NCBI GenBank assembly: GCA_019843655.1
Contig: JACDQD010000103.1
Coordinates: 310,001-374,000 of the forward strand
DNA from: Lethocerus indicus
Lineage: Eukaryota > Arthropoda > Insecta > Hemiptera > Belostomatidae
Reading direction: 5' to 3'
Length of the DNA stretch: 64,000 bases
Position 1 is the first letter of the stretch, and each line of letters opens with the position of its first letter. Of this stretch, positions 1 through 10,888 are shown piece by piece. The notes under the pieces are model-generated. The model saw only the letters and a program-made list of their open reading frames with translations. It did not search any database and was not told where the DNA came from. The translations under genes and the position numbers were made by a program.

Positions 1-56
1 CCCGCTGTAATCTTTAATTTAGAAAATATATATTATTAAAAACAATAGATAGAAAA

Positions 57-138
57 ATGTATTACGAAGATAGCGAAATAATTACAAAACTTCTTGGACA
101 GGCAAGAGTAAGAGTGTTTCTTCTTCTTGGCATAAGAG
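57..138 (+). CDS. possible short exon, unrecognised
   Basis: An ATG at 57 opens 27 codons (beginning MYYEDSEII) that run without a stop into a consensus splice donor, AG|GTAAGT, at 138/139. An in-frame stop lies just upstream, so this would be a first coding exon. A weak acceptor-like TTTAATTTAG ends near 21. I do not recognise the peptide and see no following exon. The perfect donor is the only real support; a chance ORF is as likely. Confidence 0.15.
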
Positions 139-257
139 GTAAGTTCAATTAATATTCTCTAAAAAAAAATTTAAATCCGAAAATATTTACCGAAGCGCAG
201 CAAATTCAACTCCTATCCTAGCAATTTCCAAGTTTATAAATTCTCAGTCAAATGCCG

Positions 258-440
258 CCTGACAAAAGTAATCAACAATTTGATAAGATGTGGTCTCGAG
301 GAGTTCTTCACAGGAGGGGAATCGAAAATTTGTCGGAAATATCGGCGAATATATAGTAGATTAATAATTAAAAGTGTTTTTTTTTTCGGCGAAATAAAAC
401 GAATTCCAAAGTCAAAATGTCGACTTTTGGGTACCCCCGA
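258..440 (+). repeat. MITE family A, copy 1
   Basis: This copy shares its body with 39212-39409 (reverse orientation) and 63383-63590. Common blocks include AATCAACAATTTGATAAGATGT, a GGAATCGAAAATTTG block and a TTAATAATTAAA block. Its right end, CGACTTTTGGGTACC, is the inverted complement of the left end seen in the other copies (GGTACCC/GTACCCAAAAGT...CGAC). It therefore looks like a TIR element of about 185 bp. No coding capacity is visible; the 103-codon ORF over it is a by-product. Confidence 0.6.
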
Positions 441-520
441 TACACATTTAGGTCTGTGTCGGCAGAGTTTTAAAAAAAAAAAAGAGATTATTTCGGTTAC
501 TCTTCACGCGATGTACTCAC

Positions 521-634
521 AATTGAGTCTGCTGTTGTCCTCTTCATCGAAAGAGTTCAGATTGGTCAACGACTGTTTTGGGTCACGTTAGGTTGGACAA
601 CGAGTTGCGAGCTGCATACTCTGTAACACCCGGA
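521..634 (-). CDS. lin-52: candidate lin-52 second coding exon (phase unresolved)
   Basis: On the minus strand a good acceptor (TTATTATTTGTTGCAG) ends at 635 and a consensus donor GTGAGT starts at 520, bounding 114 nt. One frame starts with PGVTEYAA (633-610). This matches the PGVAEFAA block that in LIN52 proteins follows LWPE almost immediately, which is exactly where the 3333-3408 exon stops. However, that frame meets TGA at 585-583, and another frame encodes an acidic stretch (SLTNLNSFDEEDNSRLN) up to the donor. No single frame is open across the whole interval. Joining to the GTAAGT donor puts PGV out of frame; a donor 4 nt further on (GTTTTC) would restore it. It may be a real exon with an unusual donor or an earlier end, a decayed exon, or a region with an indel error. 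Confidence 0.35.
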
Positions 635-3332
635 CTGCAACAAATAATAAAATACAGTATAAAACGATTAAAAAAAAAAAAAAAATCGGTACCACTCATA
701 ATAGAAGAGTAAAAATATTCGACGTTTCATCACTCAAAATTGGAGTTACTATAGAATTTTTTTTTCTGCAAGACTATTTGTACAGATACAACAATGTTAT
801 TAAACTGTTCTGCAAACAACTGTTGTTAATCCGTATTTAACATAAAATATTCGGAGCTAATGATTTAAAAAAGTACATTCAGTATGTTCATAAACTGTAG
901 AATTTAAAAAAATAATATTACATTTACATCTGGCCTGTTTGTTTTAAATAGAAAATGAGAAACATTTTTATTTTAATACAGTGAATGTCTATTTAATATT
1001 GGGACTTTCTATTCCTGTTTATAATGGCCAGTTTGTCAGACGGTTATATATTTTTGAAATATTAACAAACAGAATTTATTTGGCCAATCAAATAAACTTA
1101 TAGAGCTGAACGTTTGGAGGATAAAAAAATGTATTTCCAAAAAAATTATAGTATACAGAATTTTGTTATGTGATCAGTCCATTTTGAACTTCTTATAAAT
1201 TCAACGTAAAAGCTTTTTTTTTAATATTGAACAGTTCACACTGATCTTATGATTATATAAGTGCCTTTTTATTTAAGAAACAGCGTTTTAAACAAATAAC
1301 CATATTGTAAAAAACGATATGCTTAAAAAATGTAAAAACATTTAAAATGTATTCAATTTAAATCCACTGTTATTAAATTGGACTGAAAAGATGAGTTTCA
1401 ATAGTCTTAGAATAATCAAATGTTTCAACTTACGTCTTAGATCCAACAAGAATGCACAAATTAATAAATGAAAAATATGTTTTAAAATGTATATTTGAAA
1501 AATACAACTATACTCCTAATTTAATTTTACAGGTTTTTCCAGCGAAATAGAATTTTAACCAAGAGAAAAACTGGATTGTTTAAAATCATTTATTTTGAAC
1601 ATAGGCATGCATGTATATATTATAATTACCACTTCTTAATATATACATATATACATAATACTTAATACATATTAAGTAATAATGGCATATACATGTCTGT
1701 ATACACATACTACTGTTTAACAGAAGAACAAAAATTATACTAAAGTGAATTTCTCTTTATTATCATTGTTATTATTCTTTCTTTCGTGTTATCAATTTCT
1801 GTAATAATATCCTAATTATAATTAAGTTTCCTATGAAATTTCATTATAATGACTAAGTGTGCAACTAGTTCACATAATATTAATTTGACAAGTTTGATAT
1901 TACATGATGTGCACTGTTATACTTTATAACAAGAATAATAAATTAATTTATATATTACAAACCAAAAAAAAAGAAAGAAATTGCATTATTTTTAATTAGG
2001 TTAATATTTTATATACTATTAAATATATTATTTGTTTCAACTGCTAAACATTTTTAAACTACTAAGCTTTTGTGGCAATAATTTTTACAAAAAAAGGTTT
2101 TTATTAAGAAAAATAAAAAATGTCACCTTATATAACCTTTTATAAAATCCATTAAAACACTATTTTCATACCACCTTCAAAAGATTTTTGAAATGGAAAA
2201 AGCAATTGGGCTGTTATTTAAAGCTACCATTAAAAATATGTTATATAGTTTAATTTGTTTTTACCTTTGGTAATAATTTAATTTAACCTTGTGGTATTTT
2301 ATTTTTAAAAATGTCTGTTTATTAGGGCAAATAAAAAAAAATTGATGTCACCTTAATATTTACATGAAATATAAGAAATGTTAAAAAAGTAAATAGTGAG
2401 TCAGTGCACTTATAAATTACAAGTGGAAGTTTAATTTTTCAGGCCTTCATTCTTTCCTTTATTCATTTACAAATTTCAATACTGTAATATTGAAGAAATT
2501 ACCATTGTTTTGAAGATTCCAAACTATTTGTTTTCATTAAAAAATGATTCCAACAAATAATGTGGAAACAAAGTGTACAGAATAAAACTGAACAATATTT
2601 AAATCTTATTATATTTTCAAGAAACGTAAAATTCACAAAAATTTAATAGAATGACAACAAAAATTATTTTCCTTTCGATGAATGTTAACAGGGAATGCGA
2701 GAATTATATTTAAATAAGACTTATTTTACAAATTATGTGTGTTATCAACTGATGATTTTTGGAATTACTGACAAATAGGAAACAAAATTAAAATATCAAT
2801 AAAGGAAAGCATATTCCCTAATTTTTCACACAATTAACTAGGCCAATAACTATTAATATCCAGACATAGAAAACAAGAATAAGCTCTATACTTGCATCGT
2901 TCAAATAAATATTTTGATTTTCAGTACAATTAGTTCAAACTAGAGAAAGCGTCAAATTTAGCTCTAAGCTGTTTTTTCACAGAAATATAGCTACGTGTAA
3001 ATTTAATATTTCAAATATTAAACGCATAGATGATAACCCCAGAATTTAGCATAAATTGCGACACAGAATTATTAAAATATTCGGCCAAATTCGAAAGAAA
3101 ATTTAAACAATTATCACTGAGCTAATTACCCATTAAACAAGAATCAAAGTTATAGTATTGTCTACATTAAACAGGCAGTAAGCAATCTAAATAATAGCTT
3201 TATAAGAGTGCATGTTTGAACTGATAATAAAATGGGTACAACCTTCACTAAAATATTTTCGGCCGTGTATCTAGCTCGAAAAAGAAACAATATAAAAAAT
3301 ATACCGTTTAAATAATATTATTGAAAACTTAC
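635..3332 (-). other. AT-rich putative lin-52 intron
   Basis: About 2.7 kb of very AT-rich DNA lies between the donor at 3332 and the candidate acceptor at 635. Homopolymer A/T runs are frequent. No ORF, tandem array or recognisable repeat was seen in it. Confidence 0.4.
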
Positions 3333-3419
3333 TAGCTTCGGGCCAGAGCTCTGGCGACGATCTATCCAGCTTCTCCAGACTGAGCAAGCTTTTTTCCCAC
3401 TCAGACATAATACGATCAG
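3333..3419 (-). CDS. lin-52: lin-52 homolog, first coding exon
   Basis: LIN52 is the small MuvB-core subunit that recruits the pocket protein to the DREAM complex, which represses cell-cycle genes in quiescence. On the minus strand a pyrimidine-rich tract ends in TTTTTCAG at 3420, followed by an 11-nt 5' UTR, ATG at 3408-3406, 25 codons, and a GTAAGT donor starting at 3332. Coding is 3408-3333, leaving one base over. Residues 8-24 read LLSLEKLDRSSPELWPE, close to the vertebrate LLSFEKLDRASPDLWPE. The pocket-binding LxSxExL motif is intact (L8, S10, E12, L14). The upstream 5' UTR exon was not identified. The downstream part (the phosphoserine region and C-terminal helices) is missing or lies beyond the window. 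The family match is from memory, but the run is long enough to be confident. Confidence 0.8.
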
Positions 3420-3539
3420 CTGAAAAATATCGAAAAGAGAGAAACGAAAAATTTAAAAAAAAAAAAAATAAAATATCGAGCACACACATATCATCGACTG
3501 TACGGAATTGTTTCCGCAGGGTTGAGGTGACACACTGCG

Positions 3540-4760
3540 ATAACTTTAGACGTTAACTCTGTACGCAGGGGGGGGAAAAATATCATCGTAAGGGTAGGGA
3601 AAATTTGATCGGTTTAAGCTTTCGAGGGGTGAGATACCTACAGGCTAATTTATATATCTTTCCCTGAGGTTGTTTTGACAAAAATTAAAAAGAAACGGTA
3701 TTGTCAGTCGGTATTTTAGAAGGCTCAGAAGTGTTGTGACTTTAAGATGAAAGTTACGGGGGTGAGGGGGGACTTAACAAGTCGGCGAAAAAGTGGAATC
3801 GGGCCCCGATCTTTAGGACGGATGCAGACAAAAGGGAACGGAGAAAAGCCGACACGGGGACCCCTGCCGCCCCCGTCTGCGCCCCCCCCGATTTTACGCC
3901 GATCCGAGGCGTAAAATAACGGTTAACATTTTCAAATATACGAAAATTTAAACGATACCTCAACCAACTGCAGCCGCCCGAAGGGCCGCAGTCAAAGTGT
4001 CGGCTCCGGTCTGTAAATCGGTCTGTTCATCGTCCCCGTCCAAAACTGAGCGACGCCCACACAACTCCAATAGAGAATCGCTAACGAATAAATATGTAAA
4101 CAACGTTAAATACGAACGTTAGATTCGAGAACAATATGGCGACGGCAACCGCCCAGAGTTGCCAACCCACCTCGTCCCACAGATACAAATAACCTAAAAT
4201 ATATACACGTAATTATAATTATCGTTGAAATCCGACGTAAAACTATTTTCGGCGCAATTGGAACGCAAGAAAATAATTAAACTATAAAATTTCAATTTTA
4301 TACATCCAATGAATAGAAGAAAGTTGAATTAAATTCATCTTTATATACCCCGCTAGCCGACTGTATATTCGTCGTATTGAACACGATTAGGCGGTATTGA
4401 AAATTGATGACGGGGCCTAAATGAAATAAATTTTTTCCCCGATCCTTTGCAACGTTCCGCTCGAGTCGAAACCCGCCGGTCGTATACAGGCGCCCCCGTT
4501 ATATGCCACCATTGCCGGTTGTGCCCAATTCGTAAATGGATTCCCGAAATAACGACTGGGGTTGCGCGCAATATCAGCTGGAAAAGCGACACCGGGGTGG
4601 GGACGGAAGGGGGGGGCGTCTCGGCCGGAAAACCGGGATCGGAGACGCGCTATAATTCAAAACGCGGGTCCGAGTTATATGTACATTTTAAGGACGGAAG
4701 CCGGATAAAGAGGGCTGGGGGTTGTATTGCTTGAGCGAGATCTGGCCATCGGGATTCTCC
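3540..4760. promoter_or_regulatory. CpG-rich block upstream of lin-52
   Basis: Base composition shifts from about 25% GC to locally more than 50% GC, with many CpGs and G/C runs (3568-3575, 3884-3891, 4610-4617). It lies directly upstream of the lin-52 ATG exon, whose own acceptor implies an upstream non-coding exon, so a promoter here is likely. ATATGGCGAC at 4134 resembles a YY1-type promoter element or the start of a small ORF (MATATAQS...). No TATA box was chosen. The ORFs of 79-95 codons here look like products of GC content. Confidence 0.35.
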
Positions 4761-5246
4761 CCATCGTCGGTAGTATTCCAACAATTATAGTACAGTAAGC
4801 TGGTAAACTACACTATACTCATTATGTAAAAATGTATATTTAATTTATACACCCCCCTTATTTATATAAAACTTTATCTATAAAAAATGGATAATGACAA
4901 GTGTTTGTTAGTAATAATAGTGTCGATTACGAGAACTAGTAGATAGTTTAAAATTAAATTAATTCACGATTATATAACTGAAGCAGTTATAGCTATTTCA
5001 TAGCTGGTGGCGTCATTTGTAACATTCCCCGTTGTGACTACAGCCGACTTCGTTTTTCCGATAATGACGTAGCTTCAATGCCTCCGATATAGTAGTACCG
5101 CTTACAAAATTCAGTCCGGCACTGCCGGCTTAGCACTGTGGCTGCTTACGTAACGTTAAGCCAGGACTTTCACGCGGCTTTAAGGTACGACCTTAAGGCG
5201 ACACCGGCGGTGTCTGGAATTGACGAATTATCGAGTGTATTTTCGG
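4761..5246. other. non-coding, no feature recognised
   Basis: AT-rich to mixed sequence with no convincing ORF. A short GC-rich hairpin-like GGCACTGCCGGC lies near 5118. Confidence 0.4.
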
Positions 5247-5435
5247 GTTTCGGCCTCTCGCCGTCTTCAGTAGCGGTGTTGTTGGTCACTTTGGATGCTT
5301 TTTGGGGCATCCTCCTCCCTCACTGCACTGTCGCTTGTACTGTGTGGTGGTTTGTCGTACCCCTTTTTTGATGGCGAACAGCCGTTAACCGGTCTAGCAA
5401 AAGACGCTGAAACCAGCGAGAGGAGACGGGAAATC
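5247..5435. repeat. degenerate copy of the hammerhead-like element family
   Basis: The left part (5247-5285) carries the minus-strand GAAAC...CTGAAGA...TAGC block. The middle has the family's CACTTTGGATG and GGGCATCCTC spacer. The right part has CCGGTCTAGCAAAAGAC and CAGCGAGAGGAGAC (5386-5426). The cleavage-side GGTC of the left motif is lost, and no flanking repeat was found. Confidence 0.6.
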
Positions 5436-5710
5436 GATGGTATTTTTTGTTAACAAAATAATTCAAACACCTTATTCAATCCCAGCGAATGATTTCTGTA
5501 TTATTTTCGGGAAAACAAATTTTTTTTCACATTAAATTACCGGCCCTAAGTCGGGCCTTTCAATTTACTTCATACCTCCCTCTTTGATGTAATATTTATA
5601 GCTAAATTAGTTGTAATATATTTTTAAACATCTATTCCATTAATATTTCAGTTTAAATAAATGCCTCCACTGTGGCCCGTTTTTGCGTCAGTACCCTGTT
5701 TGTTTTCATC

Positions 5711-5747
5711 GTTAGACCTGTTTCGGCCTCTCGCCGTCCTCAGTAGC
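5711..5747 (-). ncRNA. hammerhead-like motif, solitary relic
   Basis: Read on the minus strand: GCTA, CTGAGGA, C, GGC-GAGAG-GCC, GAAAC, AG, GTC, TAAC. All core positions of a hammerhead (CUGANGA, GAAA, GUC) are present. Stem I has one mismatch. Outside this 37-nt block little of the parent element survives. Confidence 0.35.
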
Positions 5748-7814
5748 CGGACGATTTCGCAACGTCTGTTGGTCATAATAAATGCCGGTAGGGACAAGAG
5801 GTCCTGGGGCCCGGCTGTTTAGCTGCGTGTTGAGCATTGAACTTGACTGAACAAGTTTCCATGTTGGGGAAACATGAGGCACACAGCCTCATGACACATC
5901 CGCAATCCTCCCCCCCCCCCACCCCACCACCCCTACAATACATTATATTGTAGTATTTTCTTTGTCCGACCGATAATAGTGGGGGGACAAAAAATGTTCA
6001 GACCGGTGGGTGAGCGTCGAACGAGGAAACGGTACGAAATATTAAATATACGCGGGCACCGGGGAGATATAAAAATAATAATCTTATCAATTTATGAGGG
6101 TCTTGAACAAATAGATAAATTACAAGGGCAAACAGGATGTTTTAACCGATAATAGTAGGTACATCGCTGATTATGAGAGAAGCCGAAACCGGTCTAGCTC
6201 GGAATCGAACTTTGCAAATTCGATGATAATCCAAACTATCGTTCAAACCCAACAATTAAATATATATACTCTAGTATATTAAATATATAATAAAGTGTTT
6301 GCGGAGTATTTGTAACAGTTTTTTTTTTTTTAGTTACTATCCTAATCCTACTGTTCAAACATTAGTCTCTCCTGACGTCCCAAACGTTTTTATGGACGAC
6401 TGTAAAACCACGTGATTTAAATATACCCAGCAAATAAAAAGAAATATAATTATTCTCTACTTAATTAATGACGCTAGAACATCAATGTCGTTTATTGTAT
6501 TTTACAGTTCTTGTAATAAAACAGTCATAAAAAATGTATTTTACATTTCTTATAACCGAGAAAACAGTTTCTCGGACTTGCCACCTCATCTAGAGAGCAG
6601 CACTTACGAGAAACGTGTGGAGATAATTTTTTTAAACTGCTTTTAATTCTACTTTTCAGAATATTCGGGTGATTTTTTTATACGAATTTTCGTGTTTGAC
6701 ACTCTGCACAATTCTCCGGAGTAAAAAATAGACATTTCTGGCCAAATACATTGGAATAGCGACATAATTATAAAGTGTTGAAGACTTCTTGGAGTTCGGT
6801 GGTGCTTTCAAGTTTTATATCCTCCAGAAAAGAAATGTTCAAATCCCACATACTTATGCAACCTCGCGATTTCCACATTTAATGCGGAAATTCAAAAACA
6901 TAAATAGTATTTCATGGTCAAGAAAAAGCATGATCGATGCCGAGCGAAAGAAATGGACACCTGCAGTTGCGAGAGGGAGAAATCAGCTTGCATAAATGCA
7001 TTGACGATTCACTTGACAACTATTCATATATATATTATATATCATACAAATATTTCATTAATATTTTTTAATGTCATATCGCGGATTATGTGTTTTATGG
7101 TTATGGGCTTCAATACATGAATTTGTTAGTTTCATATGTCCTGTCTCAACTATGTTAGGCTGCAAGTTGACCTAACAGCGTTTGGTTGGTTGTATATTAT
7201 GCTTATTATAAGCATGTTGAGCTTGTTGCGTATGTTGTTCGAGCATAATGTGTTAGCTATGCGCGGTAAACGAAACATAGTCTCCGCCACCCCCCCGCCC
7301 CCGAATTGCTACTACAAAGAACTAAAATAATTCTAGGTCGATCCGATAGGTTCCAAAAACAGAAACTTGCGTTATCTCTTATTCTTCTTCGAAAGCCAAA
7401 CGGAACGATCAGATTAACCGGGATGAGATATCGGGTCCATTCATTTTTAGAAACCACCCCACCCCTGTTCATCCGATAAAGCCCGGATATAGGAGTATAT
7501 CAAGTTGAAGTGGACACTAGAAAGAATGTAGGGGAGTGTTGTTCAGCAACTGGGTCGTAGAGCAGAAATAGAAACTGGAGAGGATTCACGAGCCGTTTTA
7601 ATAGTGCCCGCGCCCAACGCGTTTATCGTAATAAATTTTACTGCGAAATAGACAATAAAATGCCGGACATAGGCAACGGAATTAACTCCAATGTGGAAAA
7701 ACGCCAAAACATCTTAAAAGACTATTTTTTCCATATTTTCAATCCTTTCATTGGCCAAAGAGCGAAGGTACGATCGCATAAAAAAAAACATTTGTGAAGG
7801 TTTAATTTTCAATG
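5748..7814. other. non-coding, scattered low-complexity tracts
   Basis: Contains a pyrimidine run at 5909-5933. A half-site GCCGAAACCGGTCTAGC at about 6182-6198 is the 3' half of the hammerhead-like motif with the rest unrecognisable. An AT-rich stretch is near 6255-6295. Three overlapping ORFs of 64-68 codons (6789-7330) have no recognisable similarity. Confidence 0.4.
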
Positions 7815-8066
7815 TTGGGGTTGGAATACCGTAGATTTCGTGTGTTTCCGTCTCCTCTCGCCGGTTTGGTCTTTCGCTAGACCGGTCTCCAGCGGTGTCA
7901 GGCGGTTTAACACCGCTACTGAAGACGCAGCGAGCGGCCGAAACCGGTCTAGCGAAAGACCAAACCGGCGAGAGGAGACACACGAAATCTACAGTTGTTA
8001 AATTACTCCGTGTAGAGGCCTTAATTCATAAACCAAACCGGCGAGAGGAGACACACGAAATCTAAC
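7815..8066 (-). mobile_element. hammerhead-like inverted-repeat element, rearranged copy
   Basis: The left arm begins GGGGTTGGAATACCGTAGATTTCG. The right arm ends with the complementary GAGGAGACACACGAAATCTAC at about 7995. The tail side is therefore on the left, so the element is in minus orientation. The outer right arm is repeated once more at about 8034-8066, which suggests a partial duplication. The left motif is mutated and the right one (7915-7953) is intact. No clean flanking duplication was found. Confidence 0.65.
7915..7953 (+). ncRNA. hammerhead-like ribozyme motif
   Basis: GCTA (7915-7918) pairs with TAGC (7950-7953) as stem I. CTGAAGA at 7919-7925 and GAAAC at 7940-7944 form the core, and GTC at 7947-7949 is the predicted cleavage triplet. 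Stem II is 2 nt longer here (CGCAGCGAGCGGCC) than in the other copies. Confidence 0.4.
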
Positions 8067-8940
8067 AGTTTATGTCTTAATTTATAAATTTATTGTTTGA
8101 TTTACTTCTCCCAGTTTATTGTCTAGAATTTTACTGGAATTAATATGCGATGAGACGGCCGTTGCGAATATATTTTTCTCTGTAGCGTTTTAAGTAAGCG
8201 CTTCCATGTTTTTATCGTTGAAAATGTAATTTTCCGTCAAACTCAATTCAACCCATTTCACGCCTCGCGGATAGTAGCAGTGTACAGTTTTAAGAATTTC
8301 CGAATTTCTGATATTCAGAATATGGTCGGGGGATATAAAAGAGATAAAAATTTTCACTAAATCGCGCTGTACAATTTCTCCGATGGAAACGGAACAGAGA
8401 CGAAAAAAACATTGTACGGTAATCTACCACTCGATCGCCGGCGCCAGCGACGAATCAATTTGCAAAGGTCGGTTCTTTACCCATCGGTTGGGAAGAGGGT
8501 GAGATTTTCTTTGTACAGAACTCTCCACTTTAAAATCAAAAAAACGACGTCACGTAATGCCCTGATAGGGGTGGGGGTGGAATTGGTCGCGGTCCATTTA
8601 GCGGAGAAGAGCGGGCCGGCCAAATTATTGGTTTATAGCATCCCGGTTTGTTTCCTCCTTTTTTTTTTATTTCTTTTCAGTTACAGTCATAAAATTGTTG
8701 GCAGTTTTTTCAGAGGGTAAGAACGGTAGCCCCGGTGGCCTAGTTCCGCCGGAGTATCACGGTTCTCGTTAAAAGCCGCCTAGTGGGATTGATAACACCA
8801 AACAATATTATCCACTTCCGGCAGGATACAGTAAATCATCAATTGTACCTATAACTAATATAACTAGTTGATTGTGCGAAATGAAATAGATAAATTTCAT
8901 CATAAATCATAATTCAGTATCCTGGCAACCTGGCAAAAGT
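8067..8940. other. non-coding, no feature recognised
   Basis: A 102-codon ORF (8412-8720) has no recognisable domain. Its low-complexity end comes from a poly-T tract. No repeat relationship was seen. Confidence 0.4.
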
Positions 8941-9160
8941 ACTGTGGGCCAGAGTAACTTTCAGTTCATATTTCAGTTTATCGAGATTTTACCAAATAAT
9001 CATAGCTTTTTTCGTGAGATGGCTCATAAATCTCAATCCTATAACGTTGTCAAGACAATCAGTATCAATTTTTTTTCATTCGCATATATAGGTTTATAAT
9101 TGCTGATTTTTCGTTCCCCCAATTTTTTGTATTTAAAATAAAAATTCGGCCCACAGAGGG
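8941..9160 (+). mobile_element. piggyBac-like MITE, left end eroded
   Basis: About 90% similar by eye to 53870-54100. The right terminus is GGCCCACAGAGGG followed by TTAA (9161-9164). The left terminus keeps CTGTGGGCC, but the outer CCCT and TTAA are replaced. No coding sequence. Confidence 0.65.
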
Positions 9161-9572
9161 TTAAAATATATTAGACAATTTAAACAATACATAGTATATT
9201 ATATATTCGGGGATAATGATCGATTGCACTGTTGGAGAGGCCTTGTCCTACAGAGAACGGCCCGAGGCCTTTCGAGATTAACATCCTCAGAGACCTTCCA
9301 TCGAAATACAAGACAGGTTCGGTTGTGTTGTCGGTCACGACAAAAAAAAAAAAGAAATCTGCAATTCACCCGCCTCTTCCAAAGGCCGAATCGCTACTGT
9401 AATTTTTGTATTGTAATACACTTAATTCCCGGGCCGAAATAGGTCCTGTACACGTCCGTTTTATGTTGGGCGATCCAGTGAAAAATAATCGTTCGAAAAT
9501 AATATAATATCGAAACCTGTACAACACTCTTGGGACCGCGTTAAAGTGCAATTACGAACCGCCTTTAGCGGA

Positions 9573-10530
9573 CAGAGTCACTCTGAATATCTCAATCCGA
9601 GATCAACTATATTCACTAAATTATGTCGTGTTTTTTGTTTATCCTGTATATTTTTTTTATGGAGTATTTGAAAAATCCATTCTCGCCTTGCGCCCACTCC
9701 TCCTGTCGCCTATAAATATTCGGTCTAAGCATACTGAAATTAAATGAGAATATGAGGGTTGAAAAATTTTTAAAAAAACTTTATTTGATATACCTGTTTT
9801 GTGGTCTGCGAGGGGTTGGAATATACTGTAGGTTCGTGATGTTTCTGTCTCCTCTCGCCGGTTCGGTCTTTTGCTATAAATCTTAGCAAAAGACCGAACC
9901 AGCGAGAGGAGACAGAAACATCACGAACCTAGAGTAAAAAAACTTTACTCAAAAAGTATTTAGATATAATTTAATACATAATTATTGAAGCGTACGAGGA
10001 TTTAAAAAAAAGGGTATTTTAAAGCTTTTTTTTTGGTAAAAAACATATAATTTCAGTAGAAACGGCCGGTAGGCATATTTCAAGGAATGGTGTCGAAAAT
10101 TTGTCGCCCATTATTTAAAACCGCACTTTCCTTGTGTATATAACGCCCAATTATTTTATAGCATCCAATAGGTTTTGGGACAAGATATGGGTTTTATATG
10201 ATTATAAGTTTGGCCAGAACCCAAGGGTTGGCCTCGGTTTAACCCCACGGCTTATCTTTCCAGTCTGGTGCACTTTTCGATTCACTTTCAATTATATAGC
10301 AACCCCTCAGATTGGGGTAAAAACTCACGTTTTGAGTAAACTTTTTTTAAACATTTTTCAACCCTCATCTTCTCATTTAATTGCAGTAGGCTTAGACTAA
10401 ATATTTATCGGCGACAGGCGTGGGCGTAAGGCGAGAATGTATTTTTTAAAAACTCCATAAAAAAATATACAGGATAAAAAAACACTCGACATAATTTAGT
10501 AAATATAGTCGATCTCAGAGTGACTCTGAA
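9573..10530. repeat. long-armed foldback element carrying a nested insertion
   Basis: The left arm (9573 to about 9960, minus the insertion at 9784-9947) is the inverted complement of the right arm (about 10310-10530). Matching blocks include CAGAGTCACTCTGA, ACTAAATTATGTCG and CATTCTCGCCTT. Arms are about 210 bp and the central region about 350 bp. The nested insert interrupts only the left arm. No transposase was seen. Confidence 0.75.
9784..9934 (-). mobile_element. minimal hammerhead-family element (hairpin only)
   Basis: Flanked by a perfect 13-bp duplication, TAAAAAAACTTTA, at 9771-9783 and 9935-9947. The insert is a near-perfect hairpin: TGTTTCTGTCTCCTCTCG and GGTTCGGTCTTTTGCTA pair with their complements around a loop of about 8 nt. 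It keeps the tail (TTTGATATACCTGTTTTGTGG) on the left. The hammerhead-like core is deleted. The other arm of the host foldback gives the empty site. Confidence 0.85.
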
Positions 10531-10629
10531 GTACAGGTCGGTAGAACAGTTCTACTGTATAACAAATGAAGACGTAGAATGTTTTCATATTTTTCTAACC
10601 GACATATTCATTTAGACCATTAATTCTTC

Positions 10630-10877
10630 CGTAGATTTCGTGCGTTTCTGCTCCTCTGGTTTGGTCTCTTGTGGCTCGCCATCTTCACTAGCGGTGTTCG
10701 TCACTTTTGGCACTTTGGATGTTTTTTGCACTTGGATAGAAGTGACTGACACCGCTACTGAAGATGGCGTGCGGCCGAAACCGGCCTAGCAAAAGACCAA
10801 CGAGAGGAGACAGAAACGCACGAAATCAACGGTATTCCAACCCCTCGCAGGCCACAAAAAAACAAGTATGTCGTACT
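10630..10877 (+). mobile_element. hammerhead-like inverted-repeat element with target duplication
   Basis: Flanks are ATTAATTCTTC (10619-10629) and ATTAATTTTTC (10878-10888), an 11-bp duplication with one mismatch. It starts CGTAGATTTCGTG and ends with the CCTCGCAGGCCACAAA tail. The spacer has CACTTTTGGCACTTTGGATG. The left arm is degraded and the right arm carries the motif at 10754. Confidence 0.75.
10754..10790 (+). ncRNA. hammerhead-like motif, mutated cleavage triplet
   Basis: GCTA, CTGAAGA, T, GGC-GTGCG-GCC, GAAAC, CG, GCC, TAGC. The GTC triplet is GCC here (U16.1 to C), which should break the A15.1-U16.1 pair, so this copy is expected to be inactive even if others cleave. Confidence 0.35.
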
Positions 10878-10888
10878 ATTAATTTTTC

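Noticed and set aside
4447..4734. 95-codon ORF with CHHCRLC cysteine/histidine pattern
   Set aside because: A single weak C/H cluster in the CpG-rich promoter block with an overlapping antisense ORF; not a zinc-finger family I can name.
8725..8790. tRNA-like A-box (GTGGCCTAGTTCCGCCGG)
   Set aside because: No B-box (GGTTCGANNCC) at the right distance and no cloverleaf; not a tRNA or SINE head I can support.
9790..9930. TA-flanked TIR transposon reading of the TATACCTGTTTTGTGG ends
   Set aside because: The flanking duplication is 13 bp and lies outside these bases, and the tail occurs at one end only, so it is not a simple TA-TIR element.
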